Source: Rhizobium sp. 16-449-1b (GTDB lineage: Bacteria > Pseudomonadota > Alphaproteobacteria > Rhizobiales > Rhizobiaceae). From it: DNA of 64,000 nt. The first letter of the stretch is position 1; the number at the start of each line of letters is the position of its first letter. The position numbers and the translations under genes are program-made. Location of the stretch: positions 62,001 through 126,000 of the forward strand of contig NZ_JAGHMH010000030.1 in NCBI RefSeq assembly GCF_017741935.1, given 5' to 3'. Below the pieces are notes generated by a model, which worked only from the letters and a program-made list of their open reading frames with translations, did no database searches and was not told the origin of the DNA. Positions 52,595-62,271 of this stretch are shown here, in pieces.

Positions 52595-55183
52595 TCATGT
52601 GCTTGCTCCGAGGCTCAGATGTCCGACCGGCTGACCTGCTCCATGTCCGGCACCGCGGCCAGCATGAATGGTGCCGCCGCGACGCTGGTTCTCACCGAAA
52701 GCAAGGGCCATGACGTCCTCCTCGGTCGCACCGCGCTTGAGTTCGCCAACCGAGCGGCCCTCGCACATGACGACGATGCGGTCGGCGACACCAAGCACCT
52801 CGGGGAGTTCCGACGAGACCATGATGATGGCCGCGCCCTGCTGCTTGAGCTTGGCGATCAGGTGGTGCAGATCGGACTTGGCGCCGACGTCGACACCGCG
52901 GGTCGGCTCGTCGAGCAGGATGACGCGCGGCTTCGTGGCGAGCCACTTTCCGATCACGACTTTCTGCTGGTTGCCGCCGGAAAGCTCGATGGTCATCTTC
53001 TCCGGCTGCGCCGGCCGCACGCCCAGCGACGAGATCAATTCTCGCGCCAGCCGGCCGATGCCGCCTGTCGAGAGTATGCCGAAGCGGCTGTGTTCGCGGA
53101 TCCATGCGAGCGACAGGTTATCGCTGATCGACATGGTGCCGACGAAGCCCTCGAGGTGACGGTCTTCCGGGATGTAGACGATGCCCGCCCGGTTGGCCGC
53201 CTTCAGGTCGCCTCCCGGCTGTCGCACACCGAACACATCGATCGAACCCTGATGCGGCGTGTCGAGACCAGCGATCAGACGCAGGACCTCCGAGCGGCCG
53301 CTTCCCATCAATCCGGCGAGCGCCACGATCTCGCCGCAGCGAACGTTGAGCGAAGCGGATTGCAGCAGCTTGCCGTTCGAGATGTCCTTCACCTCGACGG
53401 CGACTTCGCCGATCTCGGCATCCAGATGCGGGAAGATGTCACCGACCTCGCGGCCGACCATCATCGATACGATCTCCGCCTCGTCGGTCTCGGCGGTCTT
53501 GCGTTCCCCGATAAACTTGCCGTCACGCAGCACCACGACCCGATCGCACTGGTTGAAGATCTCTTCCATCTTGTGGGAGATGTAGAGGATGCCCGCGCCG
53601 CGACCCTTCAGGCGCTCGATCAAGGTGTAGAGCTGGTCGCGTTCGCGGTTTGACAGCGCGCTGGTCGGCTCGTCCATGATCATGAACCAGGCATCGGCAA
53701 GTACGGCGCGAGCGATTTCGACCATCTGCTGGCGACCGACCGAAAGCGTGCGCAGCTCAGCGTCGACGTCGATCTCGAGCGACAGCTCATCCATGATCGC
53801 CTTGGCCTCACGTCGCATGCGGCGACGGTCGAGAAAGCCGAGGGCGTTGCGTGGTTCGCGACCGACGAACATGTTCTCGGCGACCGTCAGGTCCGGCGAC
53901 AGGCTGAAATGCTGGTGGATGACGCTGATGCCTTTGGCATCGTTCGGCGAGGCAAACGCGACTGCCTTGCCGTCGACCAGCAACTGCCCCTCGTCGGGCC
54001 GGTAGACGCCGGAGATGCATTTGACCAAAGTGGACTTGCCGGCGCCATTTTCACCGGCAAGAGCGACGACCTCGCCGGCCGAGACCGCGAAGGACACGCC
54101 GTCGAGCGCCTTGACGCCTGGGAAGATCTTGCCGATGCCGCTGAGCGTAATCGAATGCTTGGCGCCTTCGGCATGCGCCGCCGTGGCGGCCGCCACAGCA
54201 CCGGGGGATTTTGCCCTGCGGCGCAGTGAGCGGACGAGGCGGCTGATCGCTTCCGGCTGGCTGGTCAGCACGGCGACCAGGATCAGGGCACCGGTGATGT
54301 AGTAGATGATGATCTGCGGGACCTGCAGGAACGAAAGGCCGGTGTTGATGACGCCGAGCAGCAGCGCGCCGATGGCCGTGCCCCAGATCGAGCCGCGACC
54401 GCCGGAGAGCTTCGTGCCGCCGATGATGGCGGCGGTGATAGCGGTGAATTCGAGGCCCGTTCCGGCAAGCGGCTGTGCGGATCCGAGGCGGCCGATGGTC
54501 AGGATGGCGCCGAGACCAGCGGTCGCGCCGGCGATCAGATAGACCGAAATCCGCACCAGATCGACGGGGACCATCGAGACGCGCGCGGCTTCGGCATTGC
54601 CGCCGATCGCGTAGATCCAGCGGCCATAGACCGTGCGGCGCAACACAAACCACCATACGCACAGCACGAGGAAGGCGATGACGACCGAGACCGGCAGAAG
54701 GCCAAGCGTTGCGCGGCCGGCATAGAGGACGGCGGGATCGGTGATGGCGAGGCTGGAAGCGCCGGACAGGCTGAGAGAAAGGCCGCGGGCGAATGCCATC
54801 GTCGCCAGCGTTGCGATAAAGGGCGAAATCCCGGCAAAGCCGATGAGCAGGCCGTTCAACAGACCGATCAAGGCGCCGCTTGCGATCGCCGCAATCAGCG
54901 TCAGCACGGCAGAACCGGTCGACGCAAAGACGATACCGGCGGCGACGCCGGCGAAGGCCAATGTACTGCCGACGGAGATGTCGATCCCACGGGCGATGAT
55001 GACGGCGGTCATCGCAAAGGCCACCAGCGCGATGACCGCGCTCTGCTGGGCAATGCTGACGAAATTTCCGGCCGACAGGAAGCGGGGGTCGATCCAGCCG
55101 AAGACGGCGATCGCGACCGCGAGCACGATGATCAGGACCGGCTCATTGTGGCGGAACAGGGATGTGATCCGGGAGTGTGACAC
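52595..55183 (-). CDS. Fused Rbs-type permease and two-domain ATPase
   Basis: The 862-residue protein joins a full RbsC-like permease (about residues 1-320, with GIDISVGSTLAFAGV and GGTKLSGGRGSIWGT) to a complete RbsA-like ATPase (about 345-845). The ATPase has Walker A GENGAGKST, signature LSVGRQQM, the degenerate second site GSGRSE, signature LSGGNQQK and Walker B ILLDEPTRGVD. A linker of about 25 residues rich in Arg and Ala connects them. No stop or frameshift breaks the reading frame, so the fusion looks genuine. A glycine/histidine-rich tail of about 25 residues follows. Confidence 0.88.
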   Translation of the reverse strand: MSHSRITSLFRHNEPVLIIVLAVAIAVFGWIDPRFLSAGNFVSIAQQSAVIALVAFAMTAVIIARGIDISVGSTLAFAGVAAGIVFASTGSAVLTLIAAIASGALIGLLNGLLIGFAGISPFIATLATMAFARGLSLSLSGASSLAITDPAVLYAGRATLGLLPVSVVIAFLVLCVWWFVLRRTVYGRWIYAIGGNAEAARVSMVPVDLVRISVYLIAGATAGLGAILTIGRLGSAQPLAGTGLEFTAITAAIIGGTKLSGGRGSIWGTAIGALLLGVINTGLSFLQVPQIIIYYITGALILVAVLTSQPEAISRLVRSLRRRAKSPGAVAAATAAHAEGAKHSITLSGIGKIFPGVKALDGVSFAVSAGEVVALAGENGAGKSTLVKCISGVYRPDEGQLLVDGKAVAFASPNDAKGISVIHQHFSLSPDLTVAENMFVGREPRNALGFLDRRRMRREAKAIMDELSLEIDVDAELRTLSVGRQQMVEIARAVLADAWFMIMDEPTSALSNRERDQLYTLIERLKGRGAGILYISHKMEEIFNQCDRVVVLRDGKFIGERKTAETDEAEIVSMMVGREVGDIFPHLDAEIGEVAVEVKDISNGKLLQSASLNVRCGEIVALAGLMGSGRSEVLRLIAGLDTPHQGSIDVFGVRQPGGDLKAANRAGIVYIPEDRHLEGFVGTMSISDNLSLAWIREHSRFGILSTGGIGRLARELISSLGVRPAQPEKMTIELSGGNQQKVVIGKWLATKPRVILLDEPTRGVDVGAKSDLHHLIAKLKQQGAAIIMVSSELPEVLGVADRIVVMCEGRSVGELKRGATEEDVMALAFGENQRRGGTIHAGRGAGHGAGQPVGHLSLGAST

Positions 55184-55253
55184 TTGGGCCCTCCATCGAA
55201 CAAGGTCGCATCGACCGCCGAAGCGGAGCGATGCCGGAGAAACTACGGACTGG

Positions 55254-55283
55254 GGCGACCGGCGCGCGATGGCGCCGGTCGCC
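55254..55283 (-). other. Stem-loop behind binding-protein gene (sugar operon 2)
   Basis: GGCGACCGGCG (55254-55264) pairs perfectly with CGCCGGTCGCC (55273-55283) around an eight-base loop, 11 bases downstream of the binding-protein stop. It probably stabilises that mRNA and limits expression of the fusion gene. Confidence 0.65.
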
Positions 55284-55294
55284 TCGAACGACGG

Positions 55295-56314
55295 TTACTG
55301 GCCGACGGTCATGGCCGAAGCAGCGACCTTCGGGCCCAGCTGCTCGGTGTAGTTCTTGGCCTCGACGGCCTGCTTTTCGGTGTTGATGTAGTCGACGGTC
55401 AGGCCGGCAGACTTCAGCTTTGCCGCGGTTTCGTCGGAGGTGACGAAGTAGGTCGGCATGAACAGATCCTTCGGCAGCTTCTCGGCATTGGCAAGGCGCG
55501 CTGCGACAGCAACGTTCCAGTAGCCGACGCGATAGGCGCCGGTCATGACATCCATGACCATCTTGCCGCTGTCGATCAGTTCCTTCATTTCGGCATCGCC
55601 ATCATAGCCGCCGTAGATCAGGTTGCTGCCCATGGCCGAAGCCACGGAATCGGCTGCCAGGCACAGGCTGTCGGAGATGCAGGCGACGGCCTTCAGATCG
55701 GGATAGGTGGTGAGCCAGGTCTGGGCCGCATTGGTCGCCTTGGCAGCATCCCAACCGGTCGGCTCGACGCCGACGATCTTGATCTTCGGGAATTCCTTCT
55801 GCATCGTCTCGACGAAGCCCTTTTCACGGGTATCGGAAACGAAGTTGCCGCGCGAGCCAACAAGCAGGGCAATCTCGCCTTCACCGCCGAGAGACGTGCC
55901 GATGGCGCGGGCGACCATGGCCATGTTATTGTAGTCGGGATAGAGCGTCGAATAGTTCTCGCCGCCGTCAACCTTGTTGCCCATGGTGATGACGGGGATA
56001 CCGGCCGCGGTCGCCTTCTGGATCGCCGGGATCACGGCGTTCTTGTCGATAGGATCGATCAGGATGGCGCTGACGCCCTGATTGACGAAATTCTCGATGA
56101 TGCCAACCTGCTTTTCCAGGCTGCCTTCGGCGCTCTGCCAAGTGGACTTGACGGCATAATCGGAGGCGGCGACGTCACCGGCTTCCTTCATGCGGACATA
56201 AAACGAGTTCTGCAGGTCGATGGCGGCGACGCCGAGGACCTTTTCCTGTGCCATGGAGGGCGTTGCCAGTGCGAGCGCGACCAGTGCGACGGATGCCTTG
56301 AGAATGCAATGCAT
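55295..56314 (-). CDS. Rbs-type periplasmic substrate-binding protein (second system)
   Basis: The 339-residue protein has a signal peptide (LKASVALVALALATPSMA) and a periplasmic-binding-protein 4 domain: GVAAIDLQNSFYVRMKEAG, AILIDPIDKNAVIPAI and GGYDGDAEMKELIDSGKM. It feeds the importer formed by the fused permease-ATPase and the second permease. The ligand may be a sugar, polyol or small nitrogen compound; the neighbouring enzymes favour an amine- or amide-containing one. Confidence 0.9.
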   Translation of the reverse strand: MHCILKASVALVALALATPSMAQEKVLGVAAIDLQNSFYVRMKEAGDVAASDYAVKSTWQSAEGSLEKQVGIIENFVNQGVSAILIDPIDKNAVIPAIQKATAAGIPVITMGNKVDGGENYSTLYPDYNNMAMVARAIGTSLGGEGEIALLVGSRGNFVSDTREKGFVETMQKEFPKIKIVGVEPTGWDAAKATNAAQTWLTTYPDLKAVACISDSLCLAADSVASAMGSNLIYGGYDGDAEMKELIDSGKMVMDVMTGAYRVGYWNVAVAARLANAEKLPKDLFMPTYFVTSDETAAKLKSAGLTVDYINTEKQAVEAKNYTEQLGPKVAASAMTVGQ

Positions 56315-56477
56315 GTTTTAGTTCTCCTCTGCCATCAGCAGTTCATTGGATGGTGGCATTTCGGGCGTTTTCCGCCTCTTGTCGGTCTTGACCGATCGTT
56401 CGCGCTGCCGAGACAGCTTTGATCGGTGTTGGAGCGCCGCACGGATGCGGCACGCCCAGTTCATTCAGCCTCGCCGC

Positions 56478-57416
56478 TCAGGCGCCGAGGCCGTCCACGC
56501 CGGCGCCACAAACAAGGCCGGCAATTCTCTCTCCCTTGCGGGTTTTCACCGCACCGGACATCAGGGCTGCAAGCGACGCTGCGCCGCTCAGATCTGCAGC
56601 GATGCCGAACTCGAACCACAGGAGTTCCGCGGCGCGCTGCATGTCGTCGTCACTGATCAGGACGATGTCGTCGACGTGACGACGGGCGACGTCGTAGATG
56701 CTTTCGTCGGTGCGTCCGCAGGCCATGGTCGCCACACGGGTGGTGATCTCCGGTAGCCGCACGACCTTGCCGGCGGCAAAGGACGCATGCAGGGTCGGCG
56801 ATCCGACCGGCTCGACGCCGATAATGCGGGCGTTCGGATTGGCAGCCTTGATCACCTGCGACATGCCGGTGATCAGTCCGCCACCGCCGATCGCAACGAT
56901 ATAGAGGTCGACATCGGGAACCTGCTCGAGCATCTCGACGGCGACCGTGCCCTGCCCTGAGACGATCGCATCGTCGGCAAACGGATGCATGTAGAAAGCG
57001 CCGCGTTCACCTGCGAATGCCAAAGCGGCTTCATGTGCCTCGTCCCAGACCGATCCTGCATAGTGGACATCGGCGCCGAGCCTCTTGAGCTTCTGCTCCT
57101 TGATGGGGCTTGCGTTGGTCGGCAGGAAGATGGTTGCCGGCACGCCAGAGTGACGCGCCATGTAGGCGGTCGCAAGGCCGTGATTGCCACCGGAGGCGGC
57201 CACCAGACCGTTTGCGAGCTGCTCCGGCGCCAGAGTCTTCACGCGATTGACGGCGCCGCGGATCTTGAACGAGCCGCTCACCTGCAGGCATTCGAGCTTG
57301 AGATGGAACTCCTCTGGCAGCTCGGCGCCGGTGCAATACGAGAGGTTCAACATTGGCGTGCGGCGGACATATGGCCTGACGCGCTCGGCGGCGGCCTTGA
57401 TTGACTCAACGCTCAT
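56478..57416 (-). CDS. Threonine/serine dehydratase-like PLP enzyme
   Basis: The 312-residue fold-type II PLP enzyme has the cofactor Lys51 in GSFKIRGA, the phosphate loop GGGGLITG and the SGGNHG motif. It lacks the C-terminal regulatory domain of IlvA. Members act on threonine or serine, or as dehydratases of hydroxy amino acids such as EutB in hydroxyectoine breakdown. Its start overlaps the previous stop by 11 bases. RidA encoded downstream would clear its enamine product. Confidence 0.85.
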   Translation of the reverse strand: MSVESIKAAAERVRPYVRRTPMLNLSYCTGAELPEEFHLKLECLQVSGSFKIRGAVNRVKTLAPEQLANGLVAASGGNHGLATAYMARHSGVPATIFLPTNASPIKEQKLKRLGADVHYAGSVWDEAHEAALAFAGERGAFYMHPFADDAIVSGQGTVAVEMLEQVPDVDLYIVAIGGGGLITGMSQVIKAANPNARIIGVEPVGSPTLHASFAAGKVVRLPEITTRVATMACGRTDESIYDVARRHVDDIVLISDDDMQRAAELLWFEFGIAADLSGAASLAALMSGAVKTRKGERIAGLVCGAGVDGLGA

Positions 57417-58497
57417 TGCCAGTCTCCTTGCCAGCCAGCGCTTCCGGGTATTCGTTTGCGAGCACGAAGCAGCAATTGCCAGGGCGCACGCGGCCAGGCT
57501 GGCGCTTGGCGAAGACCGTGCCGTCGATGGCATGACGCAGAACCAGTGGCTCGCGCTGCGGCGTGCGCAGGAAATGGATTCGGCCGGCGATATCGCCCTT
57601 CATGACGATGGCGCCGAGTTCGCTGATCGGCTCGAACACGCCATCCTCATCGGAAATGATGTAGCCCTCGGCACCTGGGACTTTGAGCACGCGCGCGTTG
57701 GCGCCGGCCGGCACCTCTACCTCTCCCTTCAGGATGCCAGCATGCTTCAGGACATTGCGGATGCCACGGCGGCAGATCGCAAGCGCGTCCTGGCTGACGA
57801 GCCCGCCACCGGCCATTTCACTGCCGATGACGACGAGCCCCTGCAGATTTGCGGCGGCGGTGGAGGTGCGGGTCTCGCCGAGATTGTCGACCATGACAAC
57901 GGTCGGCGCGCCGAACGCAAGCGTCGCATCGATGTTCCGGCGATGGCCTTCCGGCGTCGGCGAAGGCTCGATGATCGCCGAGGGCAAAATCATCAGCGAT
58001 GAACCGCCCGAATGCAGGTCGAGGAAATAGTCAGAGATCGGAAACAAGCAATCATTGACGTAGGCCGCGATCTGGCTCGTCAGCGTACCGTTGAAATCGC
58101 CCGGGAAGCTGCGGTTGAAGTTCAACCCGTCGACCGGAGAGGTGCGGGTTCCCGCTTCGACGGCGCGCACGTTAATCGCGGGAATGGCGATGATGCGGCC
58201 CGTTATGTCTGCGGGGTCGATCTCGCGAAGCAGTTCGCCAAGCGCGATCGGCCCCTCGTATTCGTCGCCGTGATTGCCGGCCTCGATCAGGATAGTCGGG
58301 CCCGCGCCATTCTTCACCACTGCGAGCGGAACCTGGACCGTACCCCAGGCGTCGTCATGCGGAGACTGCGGGACATTGAAGTAGCCGATCTGCTTGCCGT
58401 CGCGGTCCAGATCGATGGAACTGAAGATGCTGTGGCGCCGGGGCGCGGTCACCTTTCGGGTCACCTGCTCGCTCTTCACCACTGTCAGATTTGTCAT
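57406..58497 (-). CDS. Succinylglutamate desuccinylase/aspartoacylase family zinc hydrolase
   Basis: The 363-residue protein has the zinc motif GNHGDEYEG (His76, Glu79) and the third ligand His163 in FLDLHSGGSS, as in the AstE/AspA family (for example DoeB, which removes an acetyl group in ectoine catabolism). It would deacylate an N-acyl amine or amino acid. It is the first gene of the nine-gene operon, directly next to the IclR-side promoter. The neighbouring dehydratase fits a substrate with an acylated amino group. Confidence 0.84.
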   Translation of the reverse strand: MTNLTVVKSEQVTRKVTAPRRHSIFSSIDLDRDGKQIGYFNVPQSPHDDAWGTVQVPLAVVKNGAGPTILIEAGNHGDEYEGPIALGELLREIDPADITGRIIAIPAINVRAVEAGTRTSPVDGLNFNRSFPGDFNGTLTSQIAAYVNDCLFPISDYFLDLHSGGSSLMILPSAIIEPSPTPEGHRRNIDATLAFGAPTVVMVDNLGETRTSTAAANLQGLVVIGSEMAGGGLVSQDALAICRRGIRNVLKHAGILKGEVEVPAGANARVLKVPGAEGYIISDEDGVFEPISELGAIVMKGDIAGRIHFLRTPQREPLVLRHAIDGTVFAKRQPGRVRPGNCCFVLANEYPEALAGKETGNER

Positions 58498-58537
58498 TGC
58501 ACCCACTCGTCTTTCTTGTCGTTGCGGGCAGTGTGAC

Positions 58538-58572
58538 AGTTTTATATATGGAGTCAAGTTTCTATATGAAAC
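58538..58572. promoter_or_regulatory. Putative IclR operator between divergent genes
   Basis: GTTTC-N5-GAAAC (58558-58572) is a palindrome, and a related AGTTTTATATATG lies 19 bases upstream (58538-58550) of AGTTTCTATATG. The two copies sit in the AT-rich core of the divergent promoter between the aspartoacylase-like and IclR genes. The IclR protein encoded at 58630 is the likely binder. Confidence 0.5.
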
Positions 58573-58629
58573 AAATGACAAGCGACCTGGCATTTTATTA
58601 TGGTCGGATCGAAACCGAGGATTCGCCGT

Positions 58630-59439
58630 ATGACCAACACCCCAAGCGAGATGGCTAAACCCGCCTATTCCGCACCCGCGCTCACCAAGGGGCTGGAGGT
58701 GATGGAACTGCTTGCCGAAGCGCGTAACCCTTTGACGATGAAGGAGATCGCCGACGGGCTTGGACGTTCGAAGAGCGAAATTTTCCGCATGCTCGTGGCC
58801 CTGCAGGAGCGCGGTTATATCGACCGAGATCCGGAAACCGACGCCTATTCGCTGACTGATCGGCTGTTCAAACTCGGCCTGCACACACCGAGCGCGCAGG
58901 ACCTGATGACGGCGGCGATGCCCGAATTGTCCAGGATCGCCCATGAAATCAGACAGTCGCCGCATCTGGTCGTGGTCAATCACGGCCTGACGGTGGTGAC
59001 GGCGGCCGTTCCAGGCGGCGAGGACATGTCGTTTACGCTGCGGCTGGGCTACGGACGCCTCGCCTCGGACTCGACCTCCGGCCAGGTCATGCTTGCCTTC
59101 CAGACGCCTGACATGGCGAACCGCATTCTCGACGACTGCGATACCCACGCGCCGAAGCCGATCGACCGCAAGGCGCTTGCGGCTCATCTGGAGACCATCC
59201 GCGACAAGGGCCACGAATTGCGCCCGAGCCGTGACTTCGTCGGCATCACCGACATCTGCTGCCCGATCTTCGGGGCGGATGGCAACGCCGCCGCGGCGAT
59301 CATCATCGCCTACGTCAATCGTCACACGCGCGAAAGCCGACATGAGCACACCGTCAACGTCTTGAAGGCGGCCTGCGATCGCATATCCGCCAAGCTGTCC
59401 AACCGTGTTCGACCGTCGGGAGACACGTTACCGGAGTAA
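58630..59439 (+). CDS. IclR family transcriptional regulator
   Basis: The 269-residue protein has an N-terminal winged helix (TMKEIADGLGRSKSEIFRML) and a C-terminal IclR effector domain ending with FVGITDICCPIFGADG and AAAIIIAYVNRH. The ATG at 58630 has GAGGA at 9 bases. It is divergent from the nine-gene operon and probably represses it until its substrate is present. The gene converges with the maltose-type ATPase gene. Confidence 0.9.
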   Translation: MTNTPSEMAKPAYSAPALTKGLEVMELLAEARNPLTMKEIADGLGRSKSEIFRMLVALQERGYIDRDPETDAYSLTDRLFKLGLHTPSAQDLMTAAMPELSRIAHEIRQSPHLVVVNHGLTVVTAAVPGGEDMSFTLRLGYGRLASDSTSGQVMLAFQTPDMANRILDDCDTHAPKPIDRKALAAHLETIRDKGHELRPSRDFVGITDICCPIFGADGNAAAAIIIAYVNRHTRESRHEHTVNVLKAACDRISAKLSNRVRPSGDTLPE

Positions 59440-59481
59440 CGGAGCAGTCGCCGGCGCCGTGAATGGCGCGGCCGCGCGGGG

Positions 59482-60483
<1,002 letters not shown>

Positions 60484-60513
60484 GGTCACTCCAATATGGT
60501 CGCTATGCCCGGC

Positions 60514-61332
60514 TCAGCCCTTGACCGCGCCAGCGGTCATGGATCCGGTGAGTTGTCGATAGATGAGGCAGCCGAGAATGGCGGGCGGCAAGGCGCCGAG
60601 GATCATCACCGCCGATGCGATCCCCCATTGGACCCCGCCACCGCTCGCGGAAAAGAAGAACGATGCGCCGACGGTGATCGGCACGGCCTGCCGCGTCGTC
60701 AGCATCAGGCCGAAGAGATATTCGTTCCAGGCGGTGATGAAGCCGAAGATGAAGGCCGTGACCACGGCCGGGCGGATAACCGGCCGTACGATGCGACGCA
60801 GGATGACGAAGGCCCCGGCCCTGTCCATCCGCGCCGCCTCGTCGATTTCGCCGGGAATATCGGAGATCGCGTTGACCATCATCATCAGGCTGAGCGGAAG
60901 GTTGACGATCGTCAGGATCAGGCCAAGCCCGATGCGGGTATCGAGCAGCCCGACGAACTGGAACATCATGTAGAGCGGGATCGCGAAGACGACGAGCGGG
61001 ACCGCGCGCAGGTTGGCGACCAAGGGCAGAAGATGCCGACGCCCCGCCCCGGTGCGCACGATGGCGTAGGCGGCAGGCAATGTCAGAAGCAGCGCCAGGA
61101 ACGAACCGATGAATGCCGCTGTCGTGCTGTTCAGGAGATAGGCATAGATATTGAACCGGCTCGTGTCTGTTAGCACCTTGGCGTAATTCGCCAGCGTCGG
61201 CGCCTGGACGATCAGGCCTGGGTTCATCGCGATCTCCTTGGCGCTCTTGAAGGAGGTGACGAGCGTGACGATGACGGGAAAATTCATGGCGACCGCCGCG
61301 ACGGCGAAGACGATCCAGCGCAGGATATTCAT
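60514..61332 (-). CDS. MalG-type ABC transporter permease
   Basis: The 272-residue membrane protein has six hydrophobic segments and the permease motif DEAARMDRAGAFVILRRIVRP (split as EAARMDRAGAF and RIVRP). It ends in a short Arg- and Gly-containing tail. It starts 3 bases inside the end of the preceding permease gene (ATGA overlap) and pairs with that permease to import a sugar. Confidence 0.92.
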   Translation of the reverse strand: MNILRWIVFAVAAVAMNFPVIVTLVTSFKSAKEIAMNPGLIVQAPTLANYAKVLTDTSRFNIYAYLLNSTTAAFIGSFLALLLTLPAAYAIVRTGAGRRHLLPLVANLRAVPLVVFAIPLYMMFQFVGLLDTRIGLGLILTIVNLPLSLMMMVNAISDIPGEIDEAARMDRAGAFVILRRIVRPVIRPAVVTAFIFGFITAWNEYLFGLMLTTRQAVPITVGASFFFSASGGGVQWGIASAVMILGALPPAILGCLIYRQLTGSMTAGAVKG

Positions 61333-62216
61333 GCGGCAAGCCTCCGCTTTTGCAGGTGGGATTTCAGCATGGCGCCGCCATAGAGAACGACCAGCGAGGC
61401 GAGGAAAAGCAGCGCGGAAGCCGCCACCGCTTGCCCGATCTGCCCACCCTTGAAGAACGACTGGTAAATGTAGATCGACAGCGACATGGTCGACCCGCCG
61501 GCGCCCGCACCAGTAAGCGCAAAGACGTTATCAAACACGCGAAAGCCGTCGATAAAACGGATGCCGAGCGCAATCGCAATCGTCGCCTTCATCATCGGCA
61601 GCTCGATCCGCCAGAGGATCTGCCAAGGCCGCGCCTTGTCCATGGCCGCCGCCTCGCGGATTTCAGACGGGATCGAGATGTAGGCAACATGAAAGAGCAG
61701 GAAGGCGAACGGCGTCCATTGCAGCACCTCAACGACAACAAGCGTCCAGAAGGCGTGGCTCGCGTCGAGGAAAGCCGGGCTCGTGCCGAACCAGAGCGTC
61801 AGATAATAGGGAAGCGGACCGGCGAACTCGTGAAGCACGAGGCGGTACATAAGCCCGACCATCGACGGCGCCACCATCATCGGCAGCATCAGCACGGCGG
61901 TCGTCCAGCCATGGCGGCTGACGATCGGCGACAGGAAGATTGCCAGGCCAAGCCCGAGCAGACACTCAATCACGGCCGTCAGAGCGCCGAAGCGGAGCGA
62001 GAACCAACAGGCCGACCAGAATTCCGGATCAACCAGCACAGCGCCGAAGTTGCGAAAGCCCACCAGTTCCGGTGCGCGCATCGTTTGGAACGACACGTCC
62101 GAGAGCGCGTAAACGATATCGACAAGCGCCGGGAAGCTCAGAAACAGAAGCAGGAATGCGACGAGCGGCGCCAGAAGAAGCCTGCCTTCGCGCTGCTGGG
62201 GGGTGGTTCGCATCAT
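61329..62216 (-). CDS. MalF/UgpA-type ABC transporter permease
   Basis: The roughly 295-residue permease has six hydrophobic segments and the EAA-type loop REAAAMDKARPWQILWRIELP. Several starts are possible: ATG at 62228, 62216 or 62213. GGAAAG stands directly before the later two, so 62216 is chosen. It forms the membrane channel with the MalG-type permease encoded downstream. Confidence 0.88.
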   Translation of the reverse strand: MMRTTPQQREGRLLLAPLVAFLLLFLSFPALVDIVYALSDVSFQTMRAPELVGFRNFGAVLVDPEFWSACWFSLRFGALTAVIECLLGLGLAIFLSPIVSRHGWTTAVLMLPMMVAPSMVGLMYRLVLHEFAGPLPYYLTLWFGTSPAFLDASHAFWTLVVVEVLQWTPFAFLLFHVAYISIPSEIREAAAMDKARPWQILWRIELPMMKATIAIALGIRFIDGFRVFDNVFALTGAGAGGSTMSLSIYIYQSFFKGGQIGQAVAASALLFLASLVVLYGGAMLKSHLQKRRLAA

Positions 62217-62238
62217 ACGGCTTTCCATGGAAAAGAGG

Positions 62239-62265
62239 TGCCCGGGCGCCGCATGCGCCCGGGCA
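62239..62265 (-). other. Stem-loop behind binding-protein gene (maltose-type operon)
   Basis: TGCCCGGGCGC (62239-62249) pairs perfectly with GCGCCCGGGCA (62255-62265) around a five-base loop. It lies 7 bases downstream of the binding-protein stop and before the first permease gene. Confidence 0.7.
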
Positions 62266-62271
62266 GTGCGC

